Shown here one piece after another: positions 1 to 5,488 of a stretch of 6,708 bases of DNA. The notes beneath the pieces were generated by a model. It worked only from the letters and a program-made list of their open reading frames with translations, searched no databases and was not told the DNA's origin. Every line of letters begins with the position of its first letter. Position 1 is the stretch's first letter. Origin of the DNA: Alphaproteobacteria bacterium (lineage in GTDB: Bacteria; Pseudomonadota; Alphaproteobacteria; Rhodobacterales; Rhodobacteraceae); assembly GCA_030428025.1 (NCBI GenBank), contig JAUIBJ010000203.1, positions 1 to 6,708 of the forward strand, written 5' to 3'. The translations under genes were made by a program, and so were the position numbers.

Positions 1-1
1 C

Positions 2-421
2 GCCCTTTGGGGCCTGTTCTTCAATGTCGTCACATGCCTGATCGCCTCGGCCGTGACCGCCGGCACCGAAGAGGCATCGACCCGGCGGTTCTTTCATGGT
101 TTCCTGCGCGAACATGATTCATCGGGGCCAAGGCGGCGCGGGCTTGCCAGCGTTGCCTGGGTTCTCACGCTCGGCTGGATCTTTTTCGCTATCGGCCCCG
201 GCGCGGTGTTCGGGAACTGGGCCTTCGGCGCTCCCGATGCCGGATATGAGGAATGGGATTTTGCGATGCCGTCGATCTGGGTCTGGCAACTTCTTTGGTG
301 GGGGGGCGGTGTGCTGCTCATCTGGTTTCTGGCCTACGCGATGAGACTCTCCTCCGGCCCAGTCAAGCAGTTCGGCGCAATCGCCGAAGACGTACGGACG
401 CTCGAGCGCACCCGGGAATGA
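2..421 (+). CDS. C-terminal fragment of a multi-span membrane transporter, probably sodium:solute symporter family
   Basis: The reading frame is open from the first bases of the window, so this is the last 139 residues of a longer protein whose 5' part lies outside. Three hydrophobic spans are visible at about fragment residues 2-19, 50-69 and 92-114. A charged loop (residues 21-48) separates the first two, and a short polar cytoplasmic-type tail ends the protein. The motif FFN in the first span, followed by a polar stretch containing FFHGFLREH, resembles the last helices of sodium:solute symporters, where an aromatic-Asn motif precedes a Ser-rich helix end. That family would import a small solute with Na+ across the inner membrane. 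An internal ATG/GTG start (for example at 53) is unlikely because the first span would be lost. The family call is from pattern recognition of the tail only; another polytopic permease is possible. The next gene starts 97 bp downstream after a hairpin. Confidence 0.55.
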   Translation, partial: ALWGLFFNVVTCLIASAVTAGTEEASTRRFFHGFLREHDSSGPRRRGLASVAWVLTLGWIFFAIGPGAVFGNWAFGAPDAGYEEWDFAMPSIWVWQLLWWGGGVLLIWFLAYAMRLSSGPVKQFGAIAEDVRTLERTRE

Positions 422-475
422 ACAACACCCGCCAGCACGCAGACCGGGCAGGAGGACGGTTTCGGCGACAGGCAG

Positions 476-500
476 GTCCGTCGCCCGATCGGGTCCGGAC
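476..500. repeat. Nested inverted repeat (stem-loop) between transporter and lactonase-like gene
   Basis: GTCCG (476-480) pairs with CGGAC (496-500). Inside it, the perfect palindrome CCCGATCGGG (484-493) can form a three-pair inner stem with a GATC loop. Together they make a compact GC-rich hairpin with a small asymmetric internal loop. No T-run follows on either strand, so it is not a canonical intrinsic terminator. It ends 18 bp before the ATG of the next gene and just upstream of its Shine-Dalgarno-like AGAGG, so it could act as an mRNA-end structure for the transporter gene or as a 5' element of the next gene. Function is not known. Confidence 0.45.
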
Positions 501-518
501 GTAATCAGAGGCGCGTCG

Positions 519-1325
519 ATGCTCAGAGGCCGCAACACTGCACATGACCGCCGCCGAACGCAGGGGACCGTTCGGGTATTGGCTTTTGCCTGCGGATGGC
601 TGAGTGCCGAGGCCTCGACGGTTCTAAGCCGGGCATCCGGCAGGATCGACTTTCCCATTCCGGCCTATCTGATCGAACATCCCAAGGGCCGGGTCCTGTT
701 CGATGCGGGAATGCATCCCGGGTTGCGCACCAGCCCGCGCAAGCGGCTGGGCCAATGGGCGGATCTCTTCCGGATAAGCTATCGCGCGGGGGATGACATC
801 GCCGGACAGCTTCGCCGGCTGGACCTCGATCCTGCCGCGATCGAGGTCGTCGCCTCGTCGCACCTTCATTTCACCCATGCCGGCGGTCTCGAGTTTCTGC
901 CGAACGCGCGCATCGTGGTGCAGCGCAGGGAATGGGCAGCGGCGCATCGCGACGACCTGATCGAACGGAACAACTACATTCCCGCCGATTACGACCACGG
1001 CCACCTGATCCAAACGGTCGAGGGCGAGCACGATTTCTTCGGCGACGGCTCGGTTGTTTCCTTCCCGTCATTCGGCCACACGCCGGGTCACCAGTCGCTC
1101 AAGGTGCAGCTTGCCTCCGGTCAGATCGTGCTGACGGCAGATGCCTGTTACTTTCGCGAAACGCTGGACAGGCTGCATCTGCCGAGAATCGTCTACGACC
1201 GGAGCGAAATGCTGTCGTCTCTGCTGCGATTTCGCGACTTGAAACGATCCGGCGCGCGGATCTTCTACGGGCACGATGCCGAATTCTGGAAGACCATTCC
1301 CAAAGCCCCGGTTCCGATCTGCTGA
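519..1325 (+). CDS. AHL-lactonase-like metallo-beta-lactamase-fold hydrolase, variant metal site (HLHFTH)
   Basis: A 268-residue protein of the metallo-beta-lactamase superfamily, closest in pattern to N-acyl-homoserine lactonases (AiiA/AttM type), which open the lactone ring of quorum-sensing signals in the cytoplasm. Visible marks are the strand motif LIEHPKGRVLFDAG (51-64), the metal motif HLHFTH (115-120), His187 in GHTPGH, Asp208 and Tyr211 in DACY, and His252 in YGHD. These correspond to the ligand order of the family and to the AiiA catalytic Tyr, with one exception: position 119 is Thr (ACC, 873-875) where nearly all members have Asp, a metal-2 ligand. The enzyme may therefore be mononuclear, altered or inactive. 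Length fits the family (about 250-280). ATG 519 has AGAGG at 507-511 with 7-nt spacing; about 17 N-terminal residues look non-conserved, so a slightly later start is possible. No signal peptide is seen. Substrate is not determined; other lactones or esters are possible. Confidence 0.85.
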   Translation: MLRGRNTAHDRRRTQGTVRVLAFACGWLSAEASTVLSRASGRIDFPIPAYLIEHPKGRVLFDAGMHPGLRTSPRKRLGQWADLFRISYRAGDDIAGQLRRLDLDPAAIEVVASSHLHFTHAGGLEFLPNARIVVQRREWAAAHRDDLIERNNYIPADYDHGHLIQTVEGEHDFFGDGSVVSFPSFGHTPGHQSLKVQLASGQIVLTADACYFRETLDRLHLPRIVYDRSEMLSSLLRFRDLKRSGARIFYGHDAEFWKTIPKAPVPIC

Positions 1326-1673
1326 AGATCCACCGGCACCAGTTCGAGACCGGATCGCGGGCTTGCCGGACATCTTGAGGACAATGGCGGATTTCGAGGG
1401 ATCTCGTGCTCTGCGTGGAGCCCCTCCGCGATGGCGGTTCAGCGCCAATCTGCTCGACAGGCGAAAGCAGCATACTGTCTGGTCGGATCGGTTCAATGAG
1501 CCCGGTAACGCACTTTTTTTTCATGCAGGATCGTTTCGTTTCCCGCATTGTCGGGGCAGGCCGGTCCTGCTGCCGGCCAACAGCCGCGGCGCCACCTTGG
1601 CCGGGGTCCATTGTTCTGGCGCAACTTCACATTAAAGTCCGGGCAGTTGCGCGATCCGCTTCCCCAAGGTTTA
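1326..1673. other. 348-bp gene-poor interval with no supported gene
   Basis: No recognisable protein or RNA is seen between the lactonase-like gene and the glycosyltransferase. The interval holds a run of eight T (1514-1521) not preceded by a clear hairpin and a GC hairpin at 1559-1578. It also holds an 83-codon ATG frame (1384-1635) with a closely placed GAGGA (1377-1381). That frame has no family resemblance and mixed third-base composition, so it is not called. No sigma-70 promoter with good boxes was found for the glycosyltransferase. The stretch may be the remains of decayed sequence or a long untranslated leader. Confidence 0.5.
1559..1578. repeat. GGCCGG/CCGGCC hairpin in intergenic interval
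   Basis: GGCCGG (1559-1564) and CCGGCC (1573-1578) form a perfect six-pair GC stem around an eight-base loop. An overlapping alternative stem, GCAGG (1556-1560) with CCTGC (1566-1570), would compete with it. There is no T-tract after the stem on either strand, so terminator activity is not supported. It lies about 95 bp upstream of the glycosyltransferase start and would be within its leader if transcription starts upstream. Confidence 0.35.
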
Positions 1674-2729
1674 ATGCCTTCGATCATACCCGCCCAGATT
1701 CGCCGGGGGCCCGCCGACTTGCAACGCGTCTCGATAATCCTCCCGCTCTATAAATCCGAGCGTTACATCCGCGAGACCATCGACAGCGTGCTCGCACAGA
1801 CACATGAGGATTGGGAGTTGATCGTGGTCGATGACGGCTCGCCTGACGACAGTGGCGACATTGTGCGCACCTACGGCGACCCACGCATTGCCCTCCACAC
1901 CCGAAAAAACACCGGCCCCTGCCGCGCGCGCAACTTCGGGATTGCCCAGGCGACAGGAGATTTCATCGGCTTCATCGACCATGACGACATATGGCTGCCG
2001 CAAAAGCTGGAAAAACACCTCGCCCACCTGGCGCGAAACCCCGACGTCGGGGTGAGCTACGGACCGAGCGAATTCATCGATGCCGACGGGGCCCCGCTTG
2101 GTCTCTACCAGGTCCCCAAGCTCGAAGACGTCGATGCCCGAGAGATCCTCTGTCGTAACCCGGTTGGCAATGGGTCGGTGCCGATCATCCGCCGCGAGTT
2201 GATGGAGGCGGTGAAATTCCAGGCCGAGCGCGACGGCAAGCCCGAATGGATGTATTTCGACGACGACGCCGCGCGTTGGGAAGATGTCGAGCTTTGGCTG
2301 AGGATGGCAACCACCACCGACTGGAAGTTCGAAGGCATCCCGGAGTGCCTTACCCTGTACCGAATCGTGCCCGACAGCATCGCCGGCACGCCGGATACCA
2401 AGCAGGCCGCCTTTGAGCACGGTCTGCAGCGCGTGCGCCGTTACGCGCCCGACCTGATCGATAGGCATGGGGCGGCGGGGCGCGCCTATCACCTCCGTTT
2501 TCTTGCCCGGCGCCTGATCGAGGCGGGCAATGGCAAGGGGGCGGTCTTGTACATGCAACGGGCGCTGAAGGCTTGGCCGGGGATCCTGCGCGAGGATCCG
2601 CGCCGCACATTGATGTCGCTCGCCGGGGCTTATGCCCTGCGCTTGCTTCCAAGATCGCTCTACACCCGGCTTCTGGATGCTGCCGTCGCACGTGAAGGCG
2701 CGCGGCAGAAGCGCGCGGTAAAGAGTTGA
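1674..2729 (+). CDS. Family 2 glycosyltransferase (GT-A fold)
   Basis: A 351-residue glycosyltransferase of the GT2 family, expected to move a sugar from a nucleotide-sugar to a glycan or lipid-linked acceptor at the cytoplasmic side of the inner membrane. The GT-A domain starts at about residue 18 (VSIILPLYKSERYI), carries the nucleotide-binding DDG at 53-55, the metal-binding DHDD at 102-105 (DXD equivalent) and an acidic pair ED at 203-204 followed by a WLRM helix, as in the catalytic-base region of GT2 enzymes. Residues 245-351 form an Arg/Ala-rich helical tail with no obvious transmembrane span. The frame is open upstream to an ATG at 1548, but the 42 extra residues are not GT-like. ATG 1674 has AAGG at 1666-1669 and gives the normal short lead-in, so it is preferred. 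The stop overlaps the TTG start of the oxidoreductase by 4 bp, pointing to co-translation. Donor and acceptor cannot be told from sequence. Confidence 0.88.
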   Translation: MPSIIPAQIRRGPADLQRVSIILPLYKSERYIRETIDSVLAQTHEDWELIVVDDGSPDDSGDIVRTYGDPRIALHTRKNTGPCRARNFGIAQATGDFIGFIDHDDIWLPQKLEKHLAHLARNPDVGVSYGPSEFIDADGAPLGLYQVPKLEDVDAREILCRNPVGNGSVPIIRRELMEAVKFQAERDGKPEWMYFDDDAARWEDVELWLRMATTTDWKFEGIPECLTLYRIVPDSIAGTPDTKQAAFEHGLQRVRRYAPDLIDRHGAAGRAYHLRFLARRLIEAGNGKGAVLYMQRALKAWPGILREDPRRTLMSLAGAYALRLLPRSLYTRLLDAAVAREGARQKRAVKS

Positions 2730-3850
2730 GCACGCCGTTTCGCTGGGGTCTGCTCGGCGCGGGCGATGTGGCGCGGCATTTCGGCGTGTCGGCCAAGCTG
2801 CTGCCGGGGCATCAGATCGCCGCAGTGGCCTCGCGGCGGCGCGAGCGGGCCGAGGCGACCGCTGCCGCGCTGGGCGGCGCGATGGCGCTGACCGATTTCA
2901 CCGAACTGGTGGCCGACCCCAGCGTCGATGCGGTCTATGTCGCCACCCCCGCCGCGCTTCACTGCGACCATGTCGCGCTGGCTCTGGAGGCGGGAAAGCC
3001 GGTGCTCTGTGAGAAACCTTTCACCGTCACGGCCGACGAGGCCCGGGAACTCGCCGCGCTGGCGGGAAAGACCGGCACCTTCCTGATGGAAGCGATGTGG
3101 ACCCGCTTCATTCCCGCCATCCAGGCGCTGAAAACGCGTGTAGATGCAGGCGAGATCGGTGAGCCGAGAATGTTCCAGGCCGACCTGGGATTTGCCGTGC
3201 CCTACGATCCCTCCAACCGCTTTTTTGCCCCGGAGCTCGGCGGCGGTGCGCTGCTGGATCTCGGCATCTACCCGCTGTCGCTTGCCTGGTACCTGCTCGG
3301 TCCGCCCGAAGCCGGGCAGATGCTGGTTGGCAAGGCCAACAACGGTGTCGATGCGCGAGCCTCGATGGTTCTGCGCTTCCCCGGCGGAGCGCTGGCCGCG
3401 CTCTCCTGCAGCTTCGACCAGCGACTCTCGAACCGTGCGGTGCTGAGTGGCACCCGGGGCAGTCTCGCGCTCGACTCGCCGCTATACGCCCCGGAACGGA
3501 TCACGCTCACGCGCGCCCCCGAACTCGTGCCGTCCACTGCGTCTGGCGCAGCCGCGCCCGGAACAATGTCGCGCTTCGCCACGCAGCCGAAGCTCATCCG
3601 CCTGAGGCGGCGCTATGCCCCTCTCCTGCGTCAGCTCCTGCGCCGGGAACGTGTCACCCAAAGCTACCCGTTTCCTGGCCACGGCTATCAATTCGAGGCG
3701 TCCGAAGTTGCGACCTGCGTTCGTGCCGGGCGCCGCGAAAGCGCGGTGATGCCGCTGGACGAAACCGTGGCAATCCTGGAGTGCCTGGAAACCCTGCGCA
3801 CGTCGGGGTCGTTCGGGGTGCTGGACCAAAACGTTTCTTCCCTCGCCTGA
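2726..3850 (+). CDS. Gfo/Idh/MocA family NAD(P)-dependent oxidoreductase (dihydrodiol/xylose dehydrogenase-like)
   Basis: A 374-residue cytoplasmic oxidoreductase that should oxidise or reduce a hydroxyl group on a sugar-like or diol substrate using NAD(P). The N-terminal Rossmann domain shows GLLGAGDVA at 8-16. The catalytic-site EKP is at 96-98 (in VLCEKPF), MEAMWTRFIP is at 121-130, and GGGALLDLGIYP at 172-183 carries the Asp-x-Gly-x-Tyr-Pro of the C-terminal domain. The WTRF and DLGIYP motifs match dimeric dihydrodiol dehydrogenase and NADP xylose dehydrogenase relatives best. The start is TTG at 2726, fixed because the Rossmann glycine motif begins seven codons later and no ATG or GTG precedes it in frame after the upstream gene. 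It overlaps the glycosyltransferase stop as TTGA. The protein is roughly 40 residues longer than typical relatives; the excess seems to be an Arg-rich segment at about 262-312. Pairing with a glycosyltransferase suggests glycan or nucleotide-sugar metabolism, an inference only. Confidence 0.88.
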   Translation: MSTPFRWGLLGAGDVARHFGVSAKLLPGHQIAAVASRRRERAEATAAALGGAMALTDFTELVADPSVDAVYVATPAALHCDHVALALEAGKPVLCEKPFTVTADEARELAALAGKTGTFLMEAMWTRFIPAIQALKTRVDAGEIGEPRMFQADLGFAVPYDPSNRFFAPELGGGALLDLGIYPLSLAWYLLGPPEAGQMLVGKANNGVDARASMVLRFPGGALAALSCSFDQRLSNRAVLSGTRGSLALDSPLYAPERITLTRAPELVPSTASGAAAPGTMSRFATQPKLIRLRRRYAPLLRQLLRRERVTQSYPFPGHGYQFEASEVATCVRAGRRESAVMPLDETVAILECLETLRTSGSFGVLDQNVSSLA

Positions 3851-3865
3851 GACAGGTTGAAGCCG

Positions 3866-3959
3866 AAATGCATCGGACCATGTGAACGTTTCGCGATAAT
3901 CCGTGCGTGAGGTTTTTCGCGAAACGCCTTGGAAAAATGCATTGAACATGCGTTTCGAG
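3866..3959. repeat. Imperfect direct repeat pair (about 25-30 bp each)
   Basis: The two copies are at 3866-3895 and 3935-3959. Both begin AAATGCAT, share an AC-ATG core, and end CGTTTCG-x-G; the second copy lacks about five bases between ATG and CGTTTCG. The pair starts 16 bp after the oxidoreductase stop codon. It could be a duplicated protein-binding site or a short local duplication. The repeat is seen directly; any function is unknown. Confidence 0.5.
3887..3926. repeat. 9-bp perfect inverted repeat with 22-nt spacer
   Basis: CGTTTCGCG (3887-3895) and CGCGAAACG (3918-3926) are perfect reverse complements. The right arm overlaps a 10-bp palindrome TTTCGCGAAA (3915-3924), and CGTTTCG recurs at 3951-3957, so the right arm could pair with either side. 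As RNA this is a hairpin downstream of the oxidoreductase that may stabilise the end of the mRNA; as DNA it could be a regulator site. No U-tract follows, so it is not a standard intrinsic terminator. Confidence 0.45.
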
Positions 3960-4264
3960 GACAGACGTGGCGTCGCTGGGCGAATGATCCTCCACTGGGG
4001 TTGTCTATGTCTTTTCCCGCTTCACCATTCGCCGGCAAGTAAGATGCCGACAATCAGCCACGGCGTTTACAGACGTTCGCTCATCCGGAATGCCGATCGA
4101 GTGGGAATTGACCTCACGGGTTCCGAGGCACGCGCATCTGGTTGGTGCTTTCTTCATGGCAATCAGGCAGATACCTCTCTGTTTCGGTCGATAGCGACGG
4201 AGGCGGGGCGCATGGTCTTGGCGGGGTTTCCGTTCAGACCCTGGAAAGGCGAGGAAATTTTGAC

Positions 4265-4287
4265 CGAACCGGAATCGGCGCGGTTCG
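4265..4287. repeat. 7-bp stem hairpin CGAACCG/CGGTTCG
   Basis: CGAACCG (4265-4271) pairs with CGGTTCG (4281-4287) around a nine-base loop. The right arm lies in a nine-base motif GCGGTTCGC (4280-4288) that occurs again at 4345-4353, so the left arm could pair with either copy. It neighbours the 4296-4343 stem. The structure is seen by eye; its role is not known. Confidence 0.4.
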
Positions 4288-4295
4288 CCCGACCA

Positions 4296-4343
4296 GAGAC
4301 GAGAGGCCGTTCAGAGATTGAAATCGCTGTAAACTCTCGTCTC
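4296..4343. repeat. 10-bp perfect inverted repeat with 28-nt loop
   Basis: GAGACGAGAG (4296-4305) is the exact reverse complement of CTCTCGTCTC (4334-4343). A 10-bp perfect match over so short a distance is unlikely by chance, so a stem-loop in a transcript from either strand is plausible. No T-run directly follows. It sits about 90 bp beyond the 3' end of the - strand tRNA, past the terminator-like element. Confidence 0.45.
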
Positions 4344-4375
4344 AGCGGTTCGCACTTAACCGGCAAGCCCCTTTG

Positions 4376-4419
4376 AAAAAAAGTAGAAAATCCGCACCTC
4401 TCGGGCGCCCTGGACAGGT
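4376..4419 (-). terminator. Probable Rho-independent terminator of tRNA-Ser
   Basis: Reading the - strand after the tRNA 3' end, an imperfect GC-rich hairpin (4419-4396; ACCT/AGGT outer pairs around the palindrome GGGCGCCC) is followed by a T-rich tract. The tract is ATTTT, then a run of seven T at 4382-4376. The position, 16 nt beyond the encoded CCA, is right for ending a single-gene tRNA transcript. The stem is interrupted by mismatches and several bases separate it from the T-run, so this is a moderate call. Confidence 0.45.
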
Positions 4420-4434
4420 TCGTACGGGTGATGG

Positions 4435-4524
4435 TGGCGGAGAGACAGGGATTCGAACCCTGGGACCCCGTGAAGGGTCAACGGTTTTCGAGACCGCCCC
4501 GTTCGACCACTCCGGCACCTCTCC
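4435..4524 (-). tRNA. tRNA-Ser (anticodon CGA), CCA encoded
   Basis: On the - strand a complete class II tRNA is seen. The acceptor arm GGAGAGG pairs with TCTCTCC, with discriminator G (4438) and an encoded CCA (4437-4435). The anticodon stem GCGGT/ACCGT (3' arm 4485-4481) closes the loop CTCGAAA, giving anticodon CGA at 4490-4488, which reads UCG. A long variable arm with a GACCC/GGGTC-type stem and the T arm CAGGG-TTCGAAT-CCCTG follow. The long variable arm and G discriminator are serine identity features, and the overall sequence closely follows bacterial tRNA-Ser(CGA). It is transcribed divergently from the DUF2059-like pair. Confidence 0.96.
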
Positions 4525-4543
4525 GCGGGGGTCTGGGGGGTGC

Positions 4544-4571
4544 ACTTAATTGGGTTTCCCAGGTGAGACAA
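4544..4571 (-). promoter_or_regulatory. Possible sigma-70-type promoter of tRNA-Ser
   Basis: On the - strand, TTGTCT (4571-4566) and TTAAGT (4549-4544) are separated by 16 bp and lie about 20 bp upstream of the mature tRNA 5' end, a suitable distance. The -35 box is good; the -10 box is weak. A run of C follows near the presumed start. It overlaps the intergenic space shared with the divergent DUF2059-like operon, whose own promoter I could not place convincingly. Confidence 0.35.
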
Positions 4572-4632
4572 GAGGGATTATGCATTGTTTGACGCCGGAA
4601 ACTGCCTAAGTTCCTGAATCAAGACCGAGCCG

Positions 4633-4638
4633 AAGGAG
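4633..4638 (+). promoter_or_regulatory. Shine-Dalgarno site that fixes a TTG start
   Basis: AAGGAG, part of GAAGGAGAT, sits 7 nt before TTG at 4646. No ATG or GTG in this frame lies at a usable distance, and the codons after TTG encode an immediate signal peptide. The site therefore decides the TTG as the start of the first DUF2059-like gene. Confidence 0.75.
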
Positions 4639-4645
4639 ATCCCCC

Positions 4646-5488
4646 TTGCCGCACCGCCCCCTGCTCTCGACCGCGCTGGCCGGGCTGATGGCCATCGCGC
4701 TGGTTCTGGCCGCGCTACCCGCCCGCGCCGCCGACCGCGACAAGCTCGAAGCCTTTCTCGAGGTGACGGGGTTCGACGTGGCCCTGGAAAGCATCGCGCT
4801 GTCGGCCTCTGACGCGCCGAAGATGCTGGGGATGGAGCCCAGCGATTTCGGCTATGACTGGGCACGCGTCTCGCGCGAGGTGTTCGACACCGGGAAGATG
4901 CACGACACGGCGCTGGATATCCTGTCGGCCACGCTCTCCGACGATCTTCTGGCACATGCCGCGGAATTCTACGCGACACCGCTGGGCCAGAAGCTGGTGG
5001 AGGTGGAGAACGCCTCGCACAGGGTGAAGGACGATACCGCCCGGCAGGAGGAGGGCGCGGCGCTTCTGGCCCGCTCGCGCGAGGACGGGGACGGGCGCGT
5101 CGAGCTCTTTCGCCGGATGAATGCCGCCGTCGATGGCTCGGGCCAGTCGGTGCGCGCGCTGCAGGAGATCATGGTGCGCTTCCTGATGGCCGCCTCGACC
5201 GCAGGCGTGCTCGACTACCGTATCGACGAAGCCGGCCTTCGGGCGATGCTGCGCAGCCAGGAGGAAGAGATGCGCGCCGACATGCTCAAATCCGGGCTCG
5301 CCAATGCCGCCTATACCTATCGGGACATTTCCACCGAGGATCTGGAAACCTATACCGAGGCGCTGGAAGACCCGAAGATGCAGCAGGTTTATGAGTTGAT
5401 GAACGCCATTCAGTACGAGATCATGGCCGGCCGGTTCGAGGTTCTGGCCGCGCGCATGGCCGAGATGCATCCGGGAGAGGAGATATGA
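4646..5488 (+). CDS. Exported DUF2059-like helical protein (first of tandem pair)
   Basis: A 280-residue protein with a Sec-type signal peptide: positive start, hydrophobic core about 6-24, and ARA cleavage site after residue 28, so it should act in the periplasm or be lipid-free secreted. The mature chain is mostly helical and acidic. At 101-121 it has LLAHAAEFYATPLGQKLVEVE, cut here as FYATPLG (108-114) plus LVEVE, the signature of DUF2059 proteins. A second, weaker copy of the same pattern, STEDLETYTEALEDPKMQ, is at 229-246, so the protein looks like two DUF2059-type halves. No catalytic residues are recognised and the function is unknown. It starts at TTG with a strong AAGGAG and ends in an ATGA overlap with its paralogue, so the two are surely co-translated. 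Neighbours are a divergent tRNA-Ser and, downstream, rplU; I see no functional link to translation beyond position. Confidence 0.85.
   Translation: MPHRPLLSTALAGLMAIALVLAALPARAADRDKLEAFLEVTGFDVALESIALSASDAPKMLGMEPSDFGYDWARVSREVFDTGKMHDTALDILSATLSDDLLAHAAEFYATPLGQKLVEVENASHRVKDDTARQEEGAALLARSREDGDGRVELFRRMNAAVDGSGQSVRALQEIMVRFLMAASTAGVLDYRIDEAGLRAMLRSQEEEMRADMLKSGLANAAYTYRDISTEDLETYTEALEDPKMQQVYELMNAIQYEIMAGRFEVLAARMAEMHPGEEI

Larger units (their letters stand above)
3851..4434. other. 584-bp non-coding, lower-GC, repeat-containing interval
   Basis: No supported gene lies between the oxidoreductase and tRNA-Ser. A 157-codon frame (3903-4376, GTG start) crosses it, but it uses AGA, ATA, CTA and TTA codons and A/T third bases unlike the neighbours and resembles no family. 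Base composition looks visibly less GC-rich than the flanking genes. The left part holds an imperfect direct repeat (3866-3895 and 3935-3959) and an inverted repeat (3887-3926). The right part holds two perfect stems (4265-4287 and 4296-4343) and the terminator-like element of the tRNA (4376-4419). I looked for tmRNA, RNase P, 6S and SRP RNA core motifs and saw none. Confidence 0.6.

Noticed and set aside
1514..1521. Run of eight T as terminator of the lactonase-like gene
   Set aside because: No stable GC hairpin immediately precedes it, and it is nearly 190 bp from the stop codon.
1548..1673. Upstream extension of the glycosyltransferase to ATG 1548
   Set aside because: The 42 extra residues are not conserved-looking, cross the 1559-1578 hairpin, and ATG 1674 gives the usual short lead into the GT-A domain.
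1671..2558. 295-codon - strand frame opposite the glycosyltransferase
   Set aside because: It is the antisense shadow of a clear GT2 gene with DDG and DHDD motifs; long antisense frames are expected at high GC.
3903..4376. 157-codon + strand frame between the oxidoreductase and tRNA-Ser
   Set aside because: GTG start without a ribosome-binding site, codon use (AGA, ATA, CTA, TTA) unlike the neighbouring genes, no recognisable family, and internal inverted repeats better explained as non-coding.
4589..4617. TTGACG as a -35 box for the DUF2059-like operon
   Set aside because: At 16-18 bp downstream the sequence (TTCCTGA) is a poor -10 box; kept only as a weak possibility.
4715..5470. 251-codon - strand frame opposite the first DUF2059-like gene
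   Set aside because: Antisense shadow with a His/Leu/Gly-rich product and no recognisable motif.
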